NCBI GenBank assembly: GCA_020631735.1
Contig: CM036159.1
Location: forward strand, 16,035,511 to 16,099,510
Length of the DNA stretch: 64,000 nucleotides
Direction of reading: 5' to 3'
Origin: Saccharum officinarum
Lineage: Eukaryota; Streptophyta; Magnoliopsida; Poales; Poaceae
Part shown: positions 11,200 to 22,100 of the stretch, piece by piece
How positions within the stretch are numbered: the first letter of the stretch is position 1
Layout of the letters: each line of letters begins with the position of its first letter
Position numbers and translations under genes: made by a program
Notes under the pieces: model-generated
Told to the model about the DNA's origin: nothing
Seen by the model: the letters and a program-made list of their open reading frames with translations, nothing else
The model's database searches: none

Positions 11200-11760
11200 T
11201 CTTCTCTCTTTTTCTTCTCTTCGCTCGGCCGCCGGTCCTCGCGCTCGCGCCGCCGCCCGCATGCCGCGCCGCCGCCGCGCCGTGCTCGCCGCGCCGCCCG
11301 CGCGCCTCGCCGCGGCTTCGCGCGCTCGCCGCGCCGCCGCGCGCCCGCCCCCGCGCCGCGTCGCGCCGCCCCTCGCCGCGCCGCGCCCGCCCCCCCGCCT
11401 CGCCACGCAGCCGCGCCGCCGCCGCCCGCGCCACGCCGCGTCGCCGCGTGCCGCGCCCGCCCCCCGCGTCGCGCCGCCGCCGCCCGCGCGCCGCGCCGTC
11501 TCCCTGCCCGCCCCCGAGCTCGGCCGCACGCACGTCTGCCACCGCCGCGTGTGGCCGCGCCGCCGCCCAAGGCCGCGGTCTCAACTCGCCCGGTCGTGCG
11601 CGCCCGACCGGACACCGGAGGCCCCTCGCGCGCCCCCACCCGCTCGTCTCCGCGCCCGCGGCTCGACCGCCCGCCCGCGCACGAGCTTGGCAGCGCGCGC
11701 GCCCGCCAGTGCCCGCCCGCCGCTCGCATCTCAAGCGTCGGCATCTCCGCTTCTGCACAA
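11200..11760 (+). other. Extremely GC-rich MULE leader (putative first exon, CpG island)
   Basis: About 540 bp of almost pure GC with many CGC/GCC runs. It is preceded by a T-rich tract (11188-11222) and ends at CTGCACAAG/GTAAAC, a good splice donor. The following 240 bp is AT-rich and TTAGT-repetitive, ending TTTGTGTAG, a plausible acceptor before the transposase ATG. Long frames exist in all directions but are composition artefacts. A role as an untranslated first exon is inference. Confidence 0.4.
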
Positions 11761-12046
11761 GGTAAACTAGTTTGTTGTCTGTCACTAATAATAGTACATT
11801 AGTCATAAAGCTAGTTAGTAAGTTTATTATAGATTAAGATTGATTGATACTTTATATAGTTACTTAGTTATTTAGTTAGTTATATAGTTAGTTACTGAGA
11901 TAGTTACTTGACATCGTTAGTTAGTAGTACTTTGCTGTTAGTAGTTGTTATTAGTTATTAATACTTAGTAGTTAGTAGTATTTTTGTATTTACTTTTTGT
12001 GTAGATTGTAGTAAAGCAATTGTGATTCGTTATGTTTGGGAACTAG

Positions 12047-13370
12047 ATGGACAACCTAGTGAGCATATATCATTGAGGAATTGTGGAACGAGATCGCTAT
12101 GGATATGTTGAGTTTGTTGACATGCAAAGTGTGCCTGTGTTATTCAATGAGAAGCCATCATTTAGTGGGTTGACTGCAAGGGCTCGCGAGGAGGTACATT
12201 GCTATGGAGATGATGGCATCATAGTTGAGGGTGTACTTCACCTAGGTTTTCCTCCTAACATGCTAAGGAAGATGATCCCAATAGGATGTGCAGATCAGTG
12301 GGACAACTATGTGAGATCGGCTATGAAAAGTCAATTCCAAAGTTTGGACGTGGTTGTGCATCGTGTGCTCGTTGATCCCATCCCTCTTGGGTTGTCCCCG
12401 TCAATGGGTGAGCAGGCATTTTTTGAACCTCCCGTCCCGGAACGTGATGTGGATGCTGAGGTTCCGCCTACCGTTCCCGATGCGCAATCTGCCCCCAATG
12501 ATGTGGCACATCCTCCTCAGGAGATCCATTTGACACAGAATCATCCCAGTAAGTGTTAATTAGGCATCATTTTATCTTTGTAGCTTAAGTATCTTCTTCT
12601 CATCTACTTTTCTTATCATCTCCTCTTATTTGTGGCTATGTTGTAGGAGACGTTCCCGATAATGAGGGCGCTCCTCCTGCTGATGCCCAAGTCCAGATTG
12701 GCGATGGAATCTGTGCTTCTAATAGTGTTGAAATTATGAATGATTCAGAGTCATATGAGATCGTAAGGGCTGTTGATTCTAACGATGATCGTCCTATTAG
12801 AGAGCTCATGGAGAGTGACGTTGAGATGCTGAGGCGTATTTTTCCCGGCCGCCGTGATTCTGTGGTTCATGAGTTCACTGATCTTACTCATTCCGATCAG
12901 GCGTGTGCCGAAGGACGTGAAGATGAGCTGCAGGAAGCTCCAGAGGCTGGTCCTAGTATGGAGATAGAGAAGGGGAGAGTTTTCAATGACCTCCCTGCAT
13001 TGAAGAGGTGGTTGCAGGCGTTTGTAGTGATACGCAAGAGACCGTACAAGGTCCTACATTCCCATGTGGAGCGACGTTACACGGTAGTTTGTGACAAGGA
13101 ACATTGTTCATGGAGGGTTTGTGTAAGGAAGCAAAAGGTCTCCGGAAAGTGGAAGATTACAAGAGTTGTCAGGCCACACACTTGTTCTTCACATGACCTC
13201 AGCACGAAGCATCGACAGTTGACATCTACCCTCATTGCCAAGCGGTTGATGAAAGTATTATAGGGTGAGCCGAACATGAAGATCAGGACAATTATCAAAA
13301 TAGTTAATGAGGTGTATGGAGGATATGACATATCTTATGGCAAAGCCTGGAGGGCTAAGCAGCGAGTGTG
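12047..13370 (+). pseudogene. Truncated mudrA-like MULE transposase
   Basis: The frame opens at ATG 12047 but meets TGA at 12074. It then continues to 12548, splices (donor A/GTAAGT, acceptor GTAG) to 12647 and runs to TAG at 13261-13263. The same frame continues with EPNMKIRTIIKIVNEVYGG and SYGKAWRAKQRV until about 13370. The region around 12990-13225 is the MuDR-type zinc/DNA-binding domain: NDLPALKRWLQAF, then Y.VVCDKEHCSWRVCV and HTCSSH giving Cys-Cys-His-type ligands. After KAWRAKQ the sequence becomes unrelated, so the MULE catalytic (DDE) core and the SWIM zinc finger are absent. Two internal stops and a large deletion make it non-functional as a transposase, although the DNA-binding half could in principle still be expressed. 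Confidence 0.85.
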
Positions 13371-13751
13371 ATATATGTTACTGTGATATTTGTGTTTGGG
13401 TTGAATCAAAAATAGGGAAAACTCTGCCAGAATTTCCCCTAACATGTCAAGTTGTATCGTACAGCGAGAGCAAGTAGCCTTTTCAGTACACCGATAGCAA
13501 GTAGCATTTTCAGTGATTTATCATGTCACTATCCTATCGTACATCCTCTTTTACAGATGAATTGATTGATCAAGGAATCTAGCCTTTTCAGATGAGTTTT
13601 CAAATAGGCTTTTTAGGGATGGCGTCTAGCCTTTTTAGGAGCATTAAAGCCACAATACAACTACTCTCAACACCACTGCTGGCTATATATACACCTTCCT
13701 CAATATAATGGTAGTCACTTGAAACCAGAAGTTGGTTATAAACGAGTAGTA

Positions 13752-14450
13752 ATGTCTGGAGGGTCATCGAGAGGGAAGGGAACGGGGGGACTAAGGGTAC
13801 TCCAATTGTGTGGGAGGGATCTCTGGGTCCGGAAGACTTTGATGAACCAGTGTATCATTTTCCTATCGAGACCAAGAGAGATTTCAACAAAGAGTGTCCA
13901 CTCCGAGAATATGATAACCGGAAAGAAGATTGGCCAAAATGTAGGCATAGTGAGGACTGCTTAGTGCAGATGTTCGTGGAGGGTTTGGATGGAGGTCGCC
14001 GATTCTTCAAATGTCCGCGAGCAGAGGTAATTGATTTTAAAATTTATTACTTAAATTTTTTTCTTCATTATTTTGCATCTCAAAGGCGAAACTAACTGCA
14101 TGTTCACTAAAATCTTTGAAATGCAGTGTTCAGAGTCCAAAGAAAACTGTGGTTTCACTAGGTGGGTCAATCCTAGACCAATCTATCCGCACGCACAGTA
14201 CATCTACTACTTGCAAGACCGTATCTTCGAACTAGAAAGAGAAGTTAGCAACGGTTACAAAGACGACGAAGCAGACGATACCAGTAGTGATGCCGTTTCA
14301 CAGGACGGACCATGCCATGATCCATATTGCACCTGCCCTAACCACAAGAACAACGGGCCTCCGCCACCACCCCCGCCACCTCCACCATCAACAATGGGAG
14401 GGTACTATGGAGAAGGGGCTACACAGTTTGCTATGTGGTCGCACTACTAG
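13752..14450 (+). pseudogene. GRF-type zinc-finger protein of the MULE (frameshifted)
   Basis: Exon 1 starts at ATG 13752 (MSGGSSRGKG). The frame is broken by one base at a run of six G (13784-13789). The second frame gives WEGSLGPEDFDEPVYHFPIE and then WPKCRHSEDCLVQMFVE, with GGRRFFKCPRA. Exon 1 ends at 14026 (GAG/GTAATT); exon 2 runs 14127-14450 and contributes ENCGFTRWVNP, a heptad-like helix, CHDPYCTCP and a run of prolines. The order C..H....C ... GRRFF.C ... C.F..W is the GRF zinc-finger signature, a single-stranded nucleic-acid-binding fold seen in nucleases and topoisomerases. Similar proteins with proline runs and a WSHY-type tail are numerous in grass genomes, which fits transposon linkage. 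A sequencing error in the G run would make it intact; otherwise it is a recent pseudogene. Confidence 0.75.
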
Positions 14451-14853
14451 ATAGAACAAATCTATTGTGTACACATGCCATGTAATATGCTTGTTGTTCG
14501 CTCTAATTACCTAAGGCATGTTAGGTTTAGTCCAGGACAAATGTGCCCTAGTTTGGTACAAGTTCTGACATGCCATATCCTATGTTATGCGTGTTGAATT
14601 GTGAAATCTAGTACTTCCTTATGTTTTATGTGCACCTTGAGAACTAGTTTCAGTAACGAAGTAACATTAAACCTGATATATGACCACACTATGCAAGGTC
14701 CAAAAACTTAAAGTGCATATGAAGTACATGACGGACGCAATAGATAACAAAGAACATGCCCTAAGTACATGATTTACCTAAAGTACAATAGATTAAACAC
14801 ATTGCATACTAGATCGACCACATTGTTTATGATTAAACCATACAACTAGCATA

Positions 14854-15559
14854 CTACTGAGTACAACGAGGCCACTTTCCCTTTTTCTGGGCATCGGGAT
14901 TCTCCTCCATCGCTGCCTTCGCTCTGCGCACGCGCTCAAGCTTCTTCTCCCTCTCCTCCCTACACGTAGCAACACGCCTCATTTCCTCCTCTTCCTTGTG
15001 CTCCTTTGCTGCTGCCTCCTCTCTTCGTCTCTTCTCTAATATCTCCAGGCGCTCCGTATCCCACTCCTTCAGGCCTTGTAGAAGTCGCATGTCAGCCTCC
15101 TTGATCTCAGTGTCGATCCACTGCTCAAAATCACATAGCGGTGGAGGGGTCTGCAGTAAATAAAATTTTTCAAATCCAATTAATATGCAAAACTTCATAT
15201 GACATGAATTAATTAATTAACAAAAGCAATTTCTCACAATAAATGTACTGCGGCGCTGACGCTCTGTAGGTTCCCATGTAAAATTGAAACACATCCAATA
15301 TCTCTGCTTATATGTTGCATCATCTTCTGAAATGTCTACCTTGCAAGGATCGCCACAGAAGCATATGGGTATTGGCACACCGCTAGGGAGCGGCTTTGGG
15401 ACGTACAGACTTTCAGTCATCCGTGCATAGCTATAATTCAACAAATTCTAGTCTAATATTATAAACCAAATAACAATAAAACTAAAAACTAAGGGATTAC
15501 TATATGAAGAAAAAGATCTATGCATACCTTTGTTTTCTAGCTTTTCCACGCCTAGGCAT
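14854..15559 (-). CDS. Charged MPRRGKARK-type hypothetical protein of the MULE
   Basis: Minus-strand exons 15559-15528, 15430-15238 and 15150-14854 splice at GT-AG sites and give an intact 173-residue frame. The N-terminus is basic (MPRRGKARKQ). It is followed by YVPKPLPSGVPIPICFCGDP with C.C and a later YWMC, probably a small zinc-binding module. Exon 3 begins PPPLCDFEQWIDTEIKE and then becomes a Glu/Arg/Lys-rich coiled coil (about residues 95-160), ending KGKWPRCTQ. I recognise this as a protein type repeated in grass genomes but know no function. It faces the transposase convergently and its stop lies about 400 bp from the GRF gene's stop. As it is the only unbroken frame in the element, it may be the most recently constrained or simply lucky. 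Confidence 0.65.
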
Positions 15560-15839
15560 CCTACGGTTGAAAAATACATACGATTTTTAAAAAGCACATG
15601 AACAAAGGACATGTGAAGTTCATAGGTTAAGAATATGATTTCATTTTACCAAATCGATTCAAAAAATAACGAAGGGTGAGAGAATACCTAGCTCTCGAAG
15701 ATCAACGGATAAAATCTAACTTCTCACGGTCTAATAGCTCGATTGAAGAGGTTGGGCGAAGTATACAGAGGGAAAACGCGAGGAGTGGAGAAAGAAAACG
15801 AGAAAGAGTCGTGGGAGGGGGCGGTTAAAATGTGCATGT

Positions 15840-16073
15840 ATGGCGCCAAGATCCATGGCGCCATGCATGGCGCCAAGATCCATGGCGCCATGCACCCTGC
15901 CACGTCACCGCCACGGCGGCAGGGTCATGGCGCCAGTGACCCTGACGCCATGCAGTTATATCTTGGCGCCAACGACTATGGCGCCATAAGAAGGGTCCAT
16001 TTTTTGAAATCTTTCCGCCAGGGGCATATTTGAGAGAATCTTTCGCAAAAAGGGCTAAAAAACAAAAAAGGCG
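15840..16073 (-). repeat. Right terminal inverted repeat of the MULE
   Basis: Inverse copy of 10949-11175. It has an internal direct duplication of GGCGCCAAGATCCATGGCGC-type sequence at 15840-15895 and about seven TGGCGCCA-type palindromes. Confidence 0.88.
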
Positions 16074-16082
16074 GTGACGAAG

Positions 16083-16200
16083 GTGGCGCGGGCGTTCATC
16101 CATGCACTTTTGTTCGGACATCCGGGCGCTAGTATCTCCCATTGGCAATCGCGTGTGTTGGCCTAGCCCAACACTTGACTCTTTGTCCATTGGATCGGCA
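16083..16200. repeat. TTGCAA/TTTCA array repeat, copy B (right part)
   Basis: Continuation of the sequence interrupted at 10940. It carries GACATCCGGGCGCTAG, similar to the terminal sequences of copies A (about 2790) and C (about 43015). Confidence 0.5.
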
Positions 16201-16660
16201 TATCAGACAACCCATCTTGTCTCCTACTTAACCTAAATCTTTGTCTCTCTCTTCTTTCTTCCGAGTTTAATTAATCTTATCGTACATATTAAGGGTTAAT
16301 TGGAAAAGTGCCATTATAATTTTCTTAGTTTTGAAAAACATCGCTATAATAATTCACCCATTCTAAAACATGCATTCTGTTCATACACATCTCTAGCCAC
16401 CTTGGACCTAGCTGCAGAGGCATGTAGTTTCGTTACATATGGACCAAAATATCCTTCTTTCTTCAGCCTGTTACCGCACGTTGACAGGTCATAGGGTGTG
16501 TGTGTTTTTTTGACATGAAGGTCATCTTGCAAGGGTGAATGCGTATAATCTCATAGAGAAGAAAGTTTGGTTACCCCCGTAAGCGGATATAGAAATATGT
16601 CATCATCCTGCCAAGTGGACACGCCTACATTGAGCTTTTCCACTCATGCAGACCCACGGC
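16201..16660. other. Intergenic stretch, no gene recognised
   Basis: Mixed AT-rich sequence with no coding or repeat structure that I can support. Confidence 0.4.
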
Positions 16661-16661
16661 G

Positions 16662-16985
16662 TTTTTTTTTTTTTTTTTGAGAATTACACCGTACAACGTA
16701 GACACTCACAGCACGCACGCTTACTCACCTCTATGAACACACGTACGTAAATCCTAGCCATATGAGCACCTCTGAAGGACTGAGCTGGCAAATATCGAGA
16801 TTCACAAAGTCACCACGCCTCGCTGTCGACGGGGACGTTGTCTACCACTGAAAGCGTAACGCCGTTAAATCGTGGAATAAATCTAGGAAAATACGAGCAC
16901 CCGTGTCAAGTCGAGGACTTGAAACCCAAATGAACAGGTTTCACCACAAGAAACTCAACTAACTGATCTATGATCAGTCTCTCGA
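16662..16985 (-). mobile_element. tRNA-derived SINE with poly(A) tail
   Basis: Read on the minus strand, the element begins near 16985 with a tRNA-like head. The head includes a B-box-like GGGTTTCAAGTCC at about 16915-16927 and a weak A-box-like GTTAGTTGAGT. It continues for about 300 bp and ends in an A tract, seen as 17 T at 16662-16678. The tail sequence just before the A tract resembles grass Au-type SINEs. Target-site duplications are not obvious. A second, more diverged copy is at 44640-44920. Confidence 0.65.
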
Positions 16986-16997
16986 GTGCAGGGGTTA

Positions 16998-17621
16998 GAG
17001 CATTCTAACAGATTATTTGTCTCATTCCTAATACTTATAAACTGCCATATAAGTAATTGACAGGGCTGCAACGGATTACTTATCCCATAACTAATACCTA
17101 AATTTTTAAGTAACAACTCAAAATTCCTCATCTCTGGTTGTAGGAGATGCATCTTTGCTCCCCTATCGGCGTTTCATGCGGCGGGAAGACATTTCACGGC
17201 AGAGAAAACAATGAAGAGAAAGGAGGAAGATGACCTTAACAGTAAACGGTGACTCATCGGCGGTGCCTGCCCGCCTCCTTCTCGCCGAATCTAGATTGAG
17301 GCCAGCGTGGACCTTGGGACCCCAAGGCGGCCGTGGAGGGGCCATGGATAGAGCATCGGCGGGAGACGCGGCCAGGGGCGCCTCAAGCGGAGAAGGGGGT
17401 GACGCCGGCACCAGCAAGGAGCCCACCTCAACCGATGGCGCAAGTGGTGGTGGTGTTGGGCACTTTACAAAGGAGAGAGATGTGGAGACGAGGAGGGAAA
17501 AATAAAAAGAAATGTCTTTAAATTGCTCACGGCAAAGTGATATGACTTTGCTAATCTGTTGGAAGAGAGACAGAAACAACATCTTACTAATAGTAGGAGA
17601 TTAGCTATACTGGAGATGCTC
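16998..17621. mobile_element. Tourist-like element with a GC-rich internal segment
   Basis: It is flanked by TTA at 16995-16997 and 17622-17624. Inner ends are GAGCATTCTAACAG and, inverted, GAGCATCTCCAGTAT. The middle (about 17160-17500) is GC-rich and Pro/Ser-coding in one minus-strand frame, with no known domain. The short inverted repeats leave the family uncertain. Confidence 0.45.
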
Positions 17622-17739
17622 TTACTGCATCTGGTCATTGGGGCAACCATACATCTTCATATAGTTATTACATCCATGGATGCAAGATACCTATAACCAC
17701 TCAACATGTTTCTCCTTGTCCATGACTTACGATGAATGT

Positions 17740-19020
17740 ATAAGGAAGCAATCAAACACTCCTGGCTAGCGTTTTGGCAAGGCTCAGCACCGCACTTTTG
17801 CTCGGTTTCTCCTTTTGTCGAGCCTCTTACCTGACGATGCGCCTCTATAGGTACGGGTGCATAGTCTTCTTCCTCCTTGGGTCTCTTTCCTCACCAGCCC
17901 AGCCCCGCCTTCGCCCGCCACCTAGGCCACCGCGATCTCGCCGCCTGCCGCCCACCCCGCCGCTTCTTTCCCTCCCTTCTCTTATCCCAATCACCGTTCT
18001 CTCCGACTGCCCTGTTGTCGCTGCCTCGGACGCTACCCTGGCCTCCCGTGACCTCACCATGCTCATCGCCTACCACCAGCGGCCACTACTACTGCTGCCT
18101 CGTCCTTCCCTAACCTTGCACTTGTCACCCCCGCCACCAACTCCGCCCACTGGTTGTGTTCCCCTGACCGCTCAACGACACTCCTGCCGCCAAGCTCGCC
18201 ACTAGTCGTATCGTTAGGCCAGCCACCACCCTCAGGCCCTTCCCCTTCTAAGGTGTCGGGTACGGATTCCTTCCATGAAACCCTAATCGTCATCGTCGAA
18301 TAGTAATTGGGTCCTTTCGTTGCAACGGTCGTAGCATCGTCGATTGAAAGGTGGGCTCTGCGCTACACTTCCTCAATGGTTGTCCGGCTGTTGCATCGGT
18401 AGCACTACAGGCCTACAGCTCTGCACTTTTTTTTTTTTTTTGCCACCATGAAATAATTTTCTCCGCTCTATTCTCTGTTTTATCGTGGTTACATCTAGTT
18501 ATGATAAAGGACTAGAAAGAATAAGTTCCAGATCAATCTTTCTCATTCTTCAGTAGCAGAAAAGAGAAAGACACCAGAAATAAGAAGGCTCTCAACTCCA
18601 CCGACATGAATATTGGCTGCCATTCGTTGGGCAGGTCATCCATACTGCAAAGCGTATGCAAGTTTGGTTTTAAGATCTGAAGCTATTCGCAGCGTGGATA
18701 CAGTTTAAATAAAAATCAATTTCTAGATATTTGTGTAACCCAGAGTGCTAGTAACATTTTAATGTACCCAGCTATTATCTAATATAATTCTTCTTGTCAA
18801 AAAAAAAAAAAGTGGCACCCCGAGCGAGACGTACTACCTCCTACGTTTGCAAGTAATATAGTACGGTACGTAATCTCCGTTTATTTCGAGATTCAAATCA
18901 GTCAAAAGTTCTACAAGTAGCTCGATTTCATCAGCCATCATCCAGCCAAACAAAAAAAATCTGAAGCATGAACAGTTAGCACATGTAAAGCAACAATTTA
19001 ATTACAGCCTGACAACAGTC
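17740..19020. other. Intergenic stretch, no gene recognised
   Basis: A C-rich block (about 17880-18250) gives proline-rich frames without domains. T tracts at 18427-18441 and A-rich sequence near 18800 may be remnants of retroposed DNA. The distal part may include the ITPK polyadenylation region. Confidence 0.35.
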
Positions 19021-19170
19021 CTTGCTTCTTTTATCGCAACTACTGATGTGATGCAGTGATGCCCAACTCTACGACCCATCATCTCCCATCATGCACAAGT
19101 ACATCTGTACGCACGCATTTGCGGATGCTAGACATATACAGGGCCCCCCGCCGAGTAGCCTCCTCACTCA

Positions 19171-22100
19171 TCACCCTTCACCTGAGCTTAGTGAGCCATA
19201 GCTTGGTCGCCTCTTGTACTCTTTCTGGGCAAGGCTCAGCAGGAAGTCGGTGAACACGTGCTCGTACCCAGGCATTTTGCCATACCCTGCGAGCATAAAC
19301 GTCTGGTCAGCAAAAGGCAGCATAAGTTGGAAAGCAGACTAGAAGTTTGCGGTGTATGGCTAATAGCATTGTAAAATCAAAGAATCTACCCACAAGAAAA
19401 AAGGCTGAGCTGGGATAACTTCGGTGTGCCAGGTTCTAGCCACTCTTTGGACTCCAAACTGTTTCTAAATACATTACAACGGATAGAATGATACAAGTGT
19501 CACAGCACAAGCATCACGTTCGTTCAGTACATCCATCAAGCAGTATACCTGATATCATCATTAGCCATGATGACACGGGAGACAAACTACCTCTTTTCGC
19601 AGTGTCTCCAACTTTGGTATTTCATATTAGTGTCAGCAATGCACTGTGAATTAGTTTAAAGACTTTTAGCTATAGTAAAAATAGGATTAGACAGGAGATT
19701 CTTCGATCAATAATGTCTAAAATGTACAGGCAGAGGTTAGCTTTACCAAAACAAAGGACAGGTTGTGCATGCTCAAGAATGTCAGATTGCATACCAGGAA
19801 AGTAGTTCATGTCTATGACATAAAACCGATCTCTTGTCCCGTGCTGCCTAATCATATCAATGTTGAATAATCTAAGACCCTGCCAATCAGGTGAAAGGAA
19901 AATCAAAATGAGACTAGTTCACTCTAAAGTCTAAACAGGAAAAAATGAGGGGCAAGAGTCACATTACCAGTCGTCGGCGCAGCTCTCGTGCCAAGATCTC
20001 AAGCAATGGTCTCGGGGGAAGTTCTGATAGGGCATGTTAGAAAATCAGTTGTCAATAGTGTTTTCTAATACCAAGCAAAAAAATTCTGCAAGGACCAAAA
20101 ATTTGACAAGCAATGCACACCAGCAACACCAGGATCAAGATCTGCATCATCTGCACTGGCTGCAGCACAAGAGACCCTTGGAAACCGAAACACCCCAGCA
20201 TTATTCGATAGATCACCTTCGTCAACATTTGGAAGTGAAAACCGACGTACAACCCTTATCGCATCCCCAACAATGTACACCTTAAACATGACGCCACCTA
20301 CAAATGACAAAAGCCAAAATAAAAGGTTAACATGGAACTGCAGAGGTACTCAAAAGAAACAGATTACAAGACTTGATGAATATACCATGGTTAACAAATT
20401 CCTGAAGAACCAAGGGGGGCTCAAGTTTGGTCAGTGAAGTTGGATCATAAGCAAGGGATAGCTCATGGGACTTCGCCACCAAGGGTTTTGCCACTGCAAA
20501 GTTTTGAAGGTTAAAAGGTGGGAGATATAAGCCTTGAAATAGAATTCAGTGTCAATGATTAACCACTGCAGCAACTTCAAGGATGCTCGTGATATTTTAG
20601 AACTCACTTCCAAAATATACCAAAACAGTTAATATTCTCATTTATTTCAATAAATGTGCAAGCTTCCACACAGGAACCAGAAGCACTTATGTACAAAAGA
20701 CACTATAGGTCATGGAATAATTAAGCCAGGATCATACAGAGAGTAGTACAATGGATAAAGAGTCAATGGGGTACAAATTTTAGTGTTCAGTTTGCATAGG
20801 GCATATGCATTGATATATTAAGTCAAGTCAATTATATATAATTAGTTGCCTCAGAGATTGACTTCCAGTATACCATGTCATCTGTAACCTGCTCCCCTAC
20901 CCATGTGATGTACATATCGCAAAACTCTACAAACTAAGAACCATATTCAACCATTGACAGCCAAATGGAATAGCTATACTTTCATACAGTATTAGTGAAA
21001 TTATTCAATCTAATACATATGAAATAAAGACCCAAAGGGAATGATATCAGGACATGACAGTTGCACAATTGCTCTAACAGGTACAGTACAACTCAGGCTT
21101 TCTATGGTTATTTAGTCACTTATAACAGTCAAAGAGTGTCATGTCACTATTTTCCAGAAAGATAGATCCACAGCTATGCTATATAAATTCTCAGGAGATT
21201 TAGCACTAATTTTCTGCAGGTATGGTTATAGTGTTAACTTCTCAAGTAAGCAAATAAGAATCAGTTTCTAACATATGTTAAACCATCTTACATTTGGCTA
21301 AAAAATATTTATGATTATATGCCCAAAATGTCAAACACCCTGTTCGCTTGAACTACTTTTCAGCCAACAAACAATGTTTTCCTCTCACAACAAATCAGCA
21401 TAAGCTAAATTTCAGCATAAGCGAACAGGGTGAAAAGAACATGAACAGATTAGCCCCCCAAAAAAACTCACAGTATTTCCTTAGCTGTTACATACATTAC
21501 AATGTTCTGTTTCGGGTACCACACCGATGTATAGCTTTTATTTGGGATTGCAGGGAGCGACATTCTTTAACCTTTTCTTAAATTTCAACTGTTGGAAAAC
21601 AAAAGGCGTTATTCATTTAAGCATAAAACCACCCATATATACTTTGGTTGTTGACATTGAACACAGTAAAATAAAGCATCACAAACAGCTAATGAGCAGA
21701 CTTACCCAATGGGAGAGAGAGCCCTGCCCTCCTAACTGCAGCTGGTATTGATGAGGGATCAGTATTAACGAATAGCTGCTTAGGCACACGTACTTTACCT
21801 GCAGAAGAGAACTGCGCCATAATGATGAAATCAGCCTTTATAAAGGTTCTAAGAACCATCCTGGGGTGAAAGATGACAACAGTTCGTTGCCAACATAAAT
21901 GGAGAAACAAATAAAACAACAGTCCAAATGCTTTTACCGCCACATGTGAAAGTGAAAAAAAAATATATTGTACTACCTAGTTCCACCGAGAGAGTGTTCA
22001 TCTACCAAGGTTGGTATTGTAGAGCAGTAACCGTTGTTTACATAATAAACTCTGGCTTTAGCATATCAAGTGTAAGTATTATTTTTGTGCAAGGGATAGT

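Larger units (their letters stand above)
10949..16073. mobile_element. Mutator-like element (MULE), 5125 bp, with three gene modules
   Basis: The 9-bp duplication GTGACGAAG at 10940-10948 and 16074-16082 is perfect. The ends are long inverted repeats: left about 10949-11175, right about 15840-16073, both starting from the outside with TTTTTTGTTTTTTAGCCC. Both arms contain repeated TGGCGCCA palindromes. Inside, left to right, are a very GC-rich leader (11220-11760), a probable leader intron (donor CAAG/GTAAAC near 11760), a truncated mudrA-like transposase (12047-13370, +), a GRF zinc-finger gene (13752-14450, +) and a charged-protein gene (15559-14854, -). The catalytic part of the transposase is missing, so the element is now non-autonomous. 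Its insertion site lies inside copy B of the TTGCAA repeat, so it is the younger of the two. Confidence 0.9.

Noticed and set aside
10991..11806. 271-codon and other long frames in the GC-rich MULE leader
   Set aside because: Frames are open in four or more readings at once because the DNA is nearly free of A and T; the Arg/Ala/Gly translations are composition artefacts.
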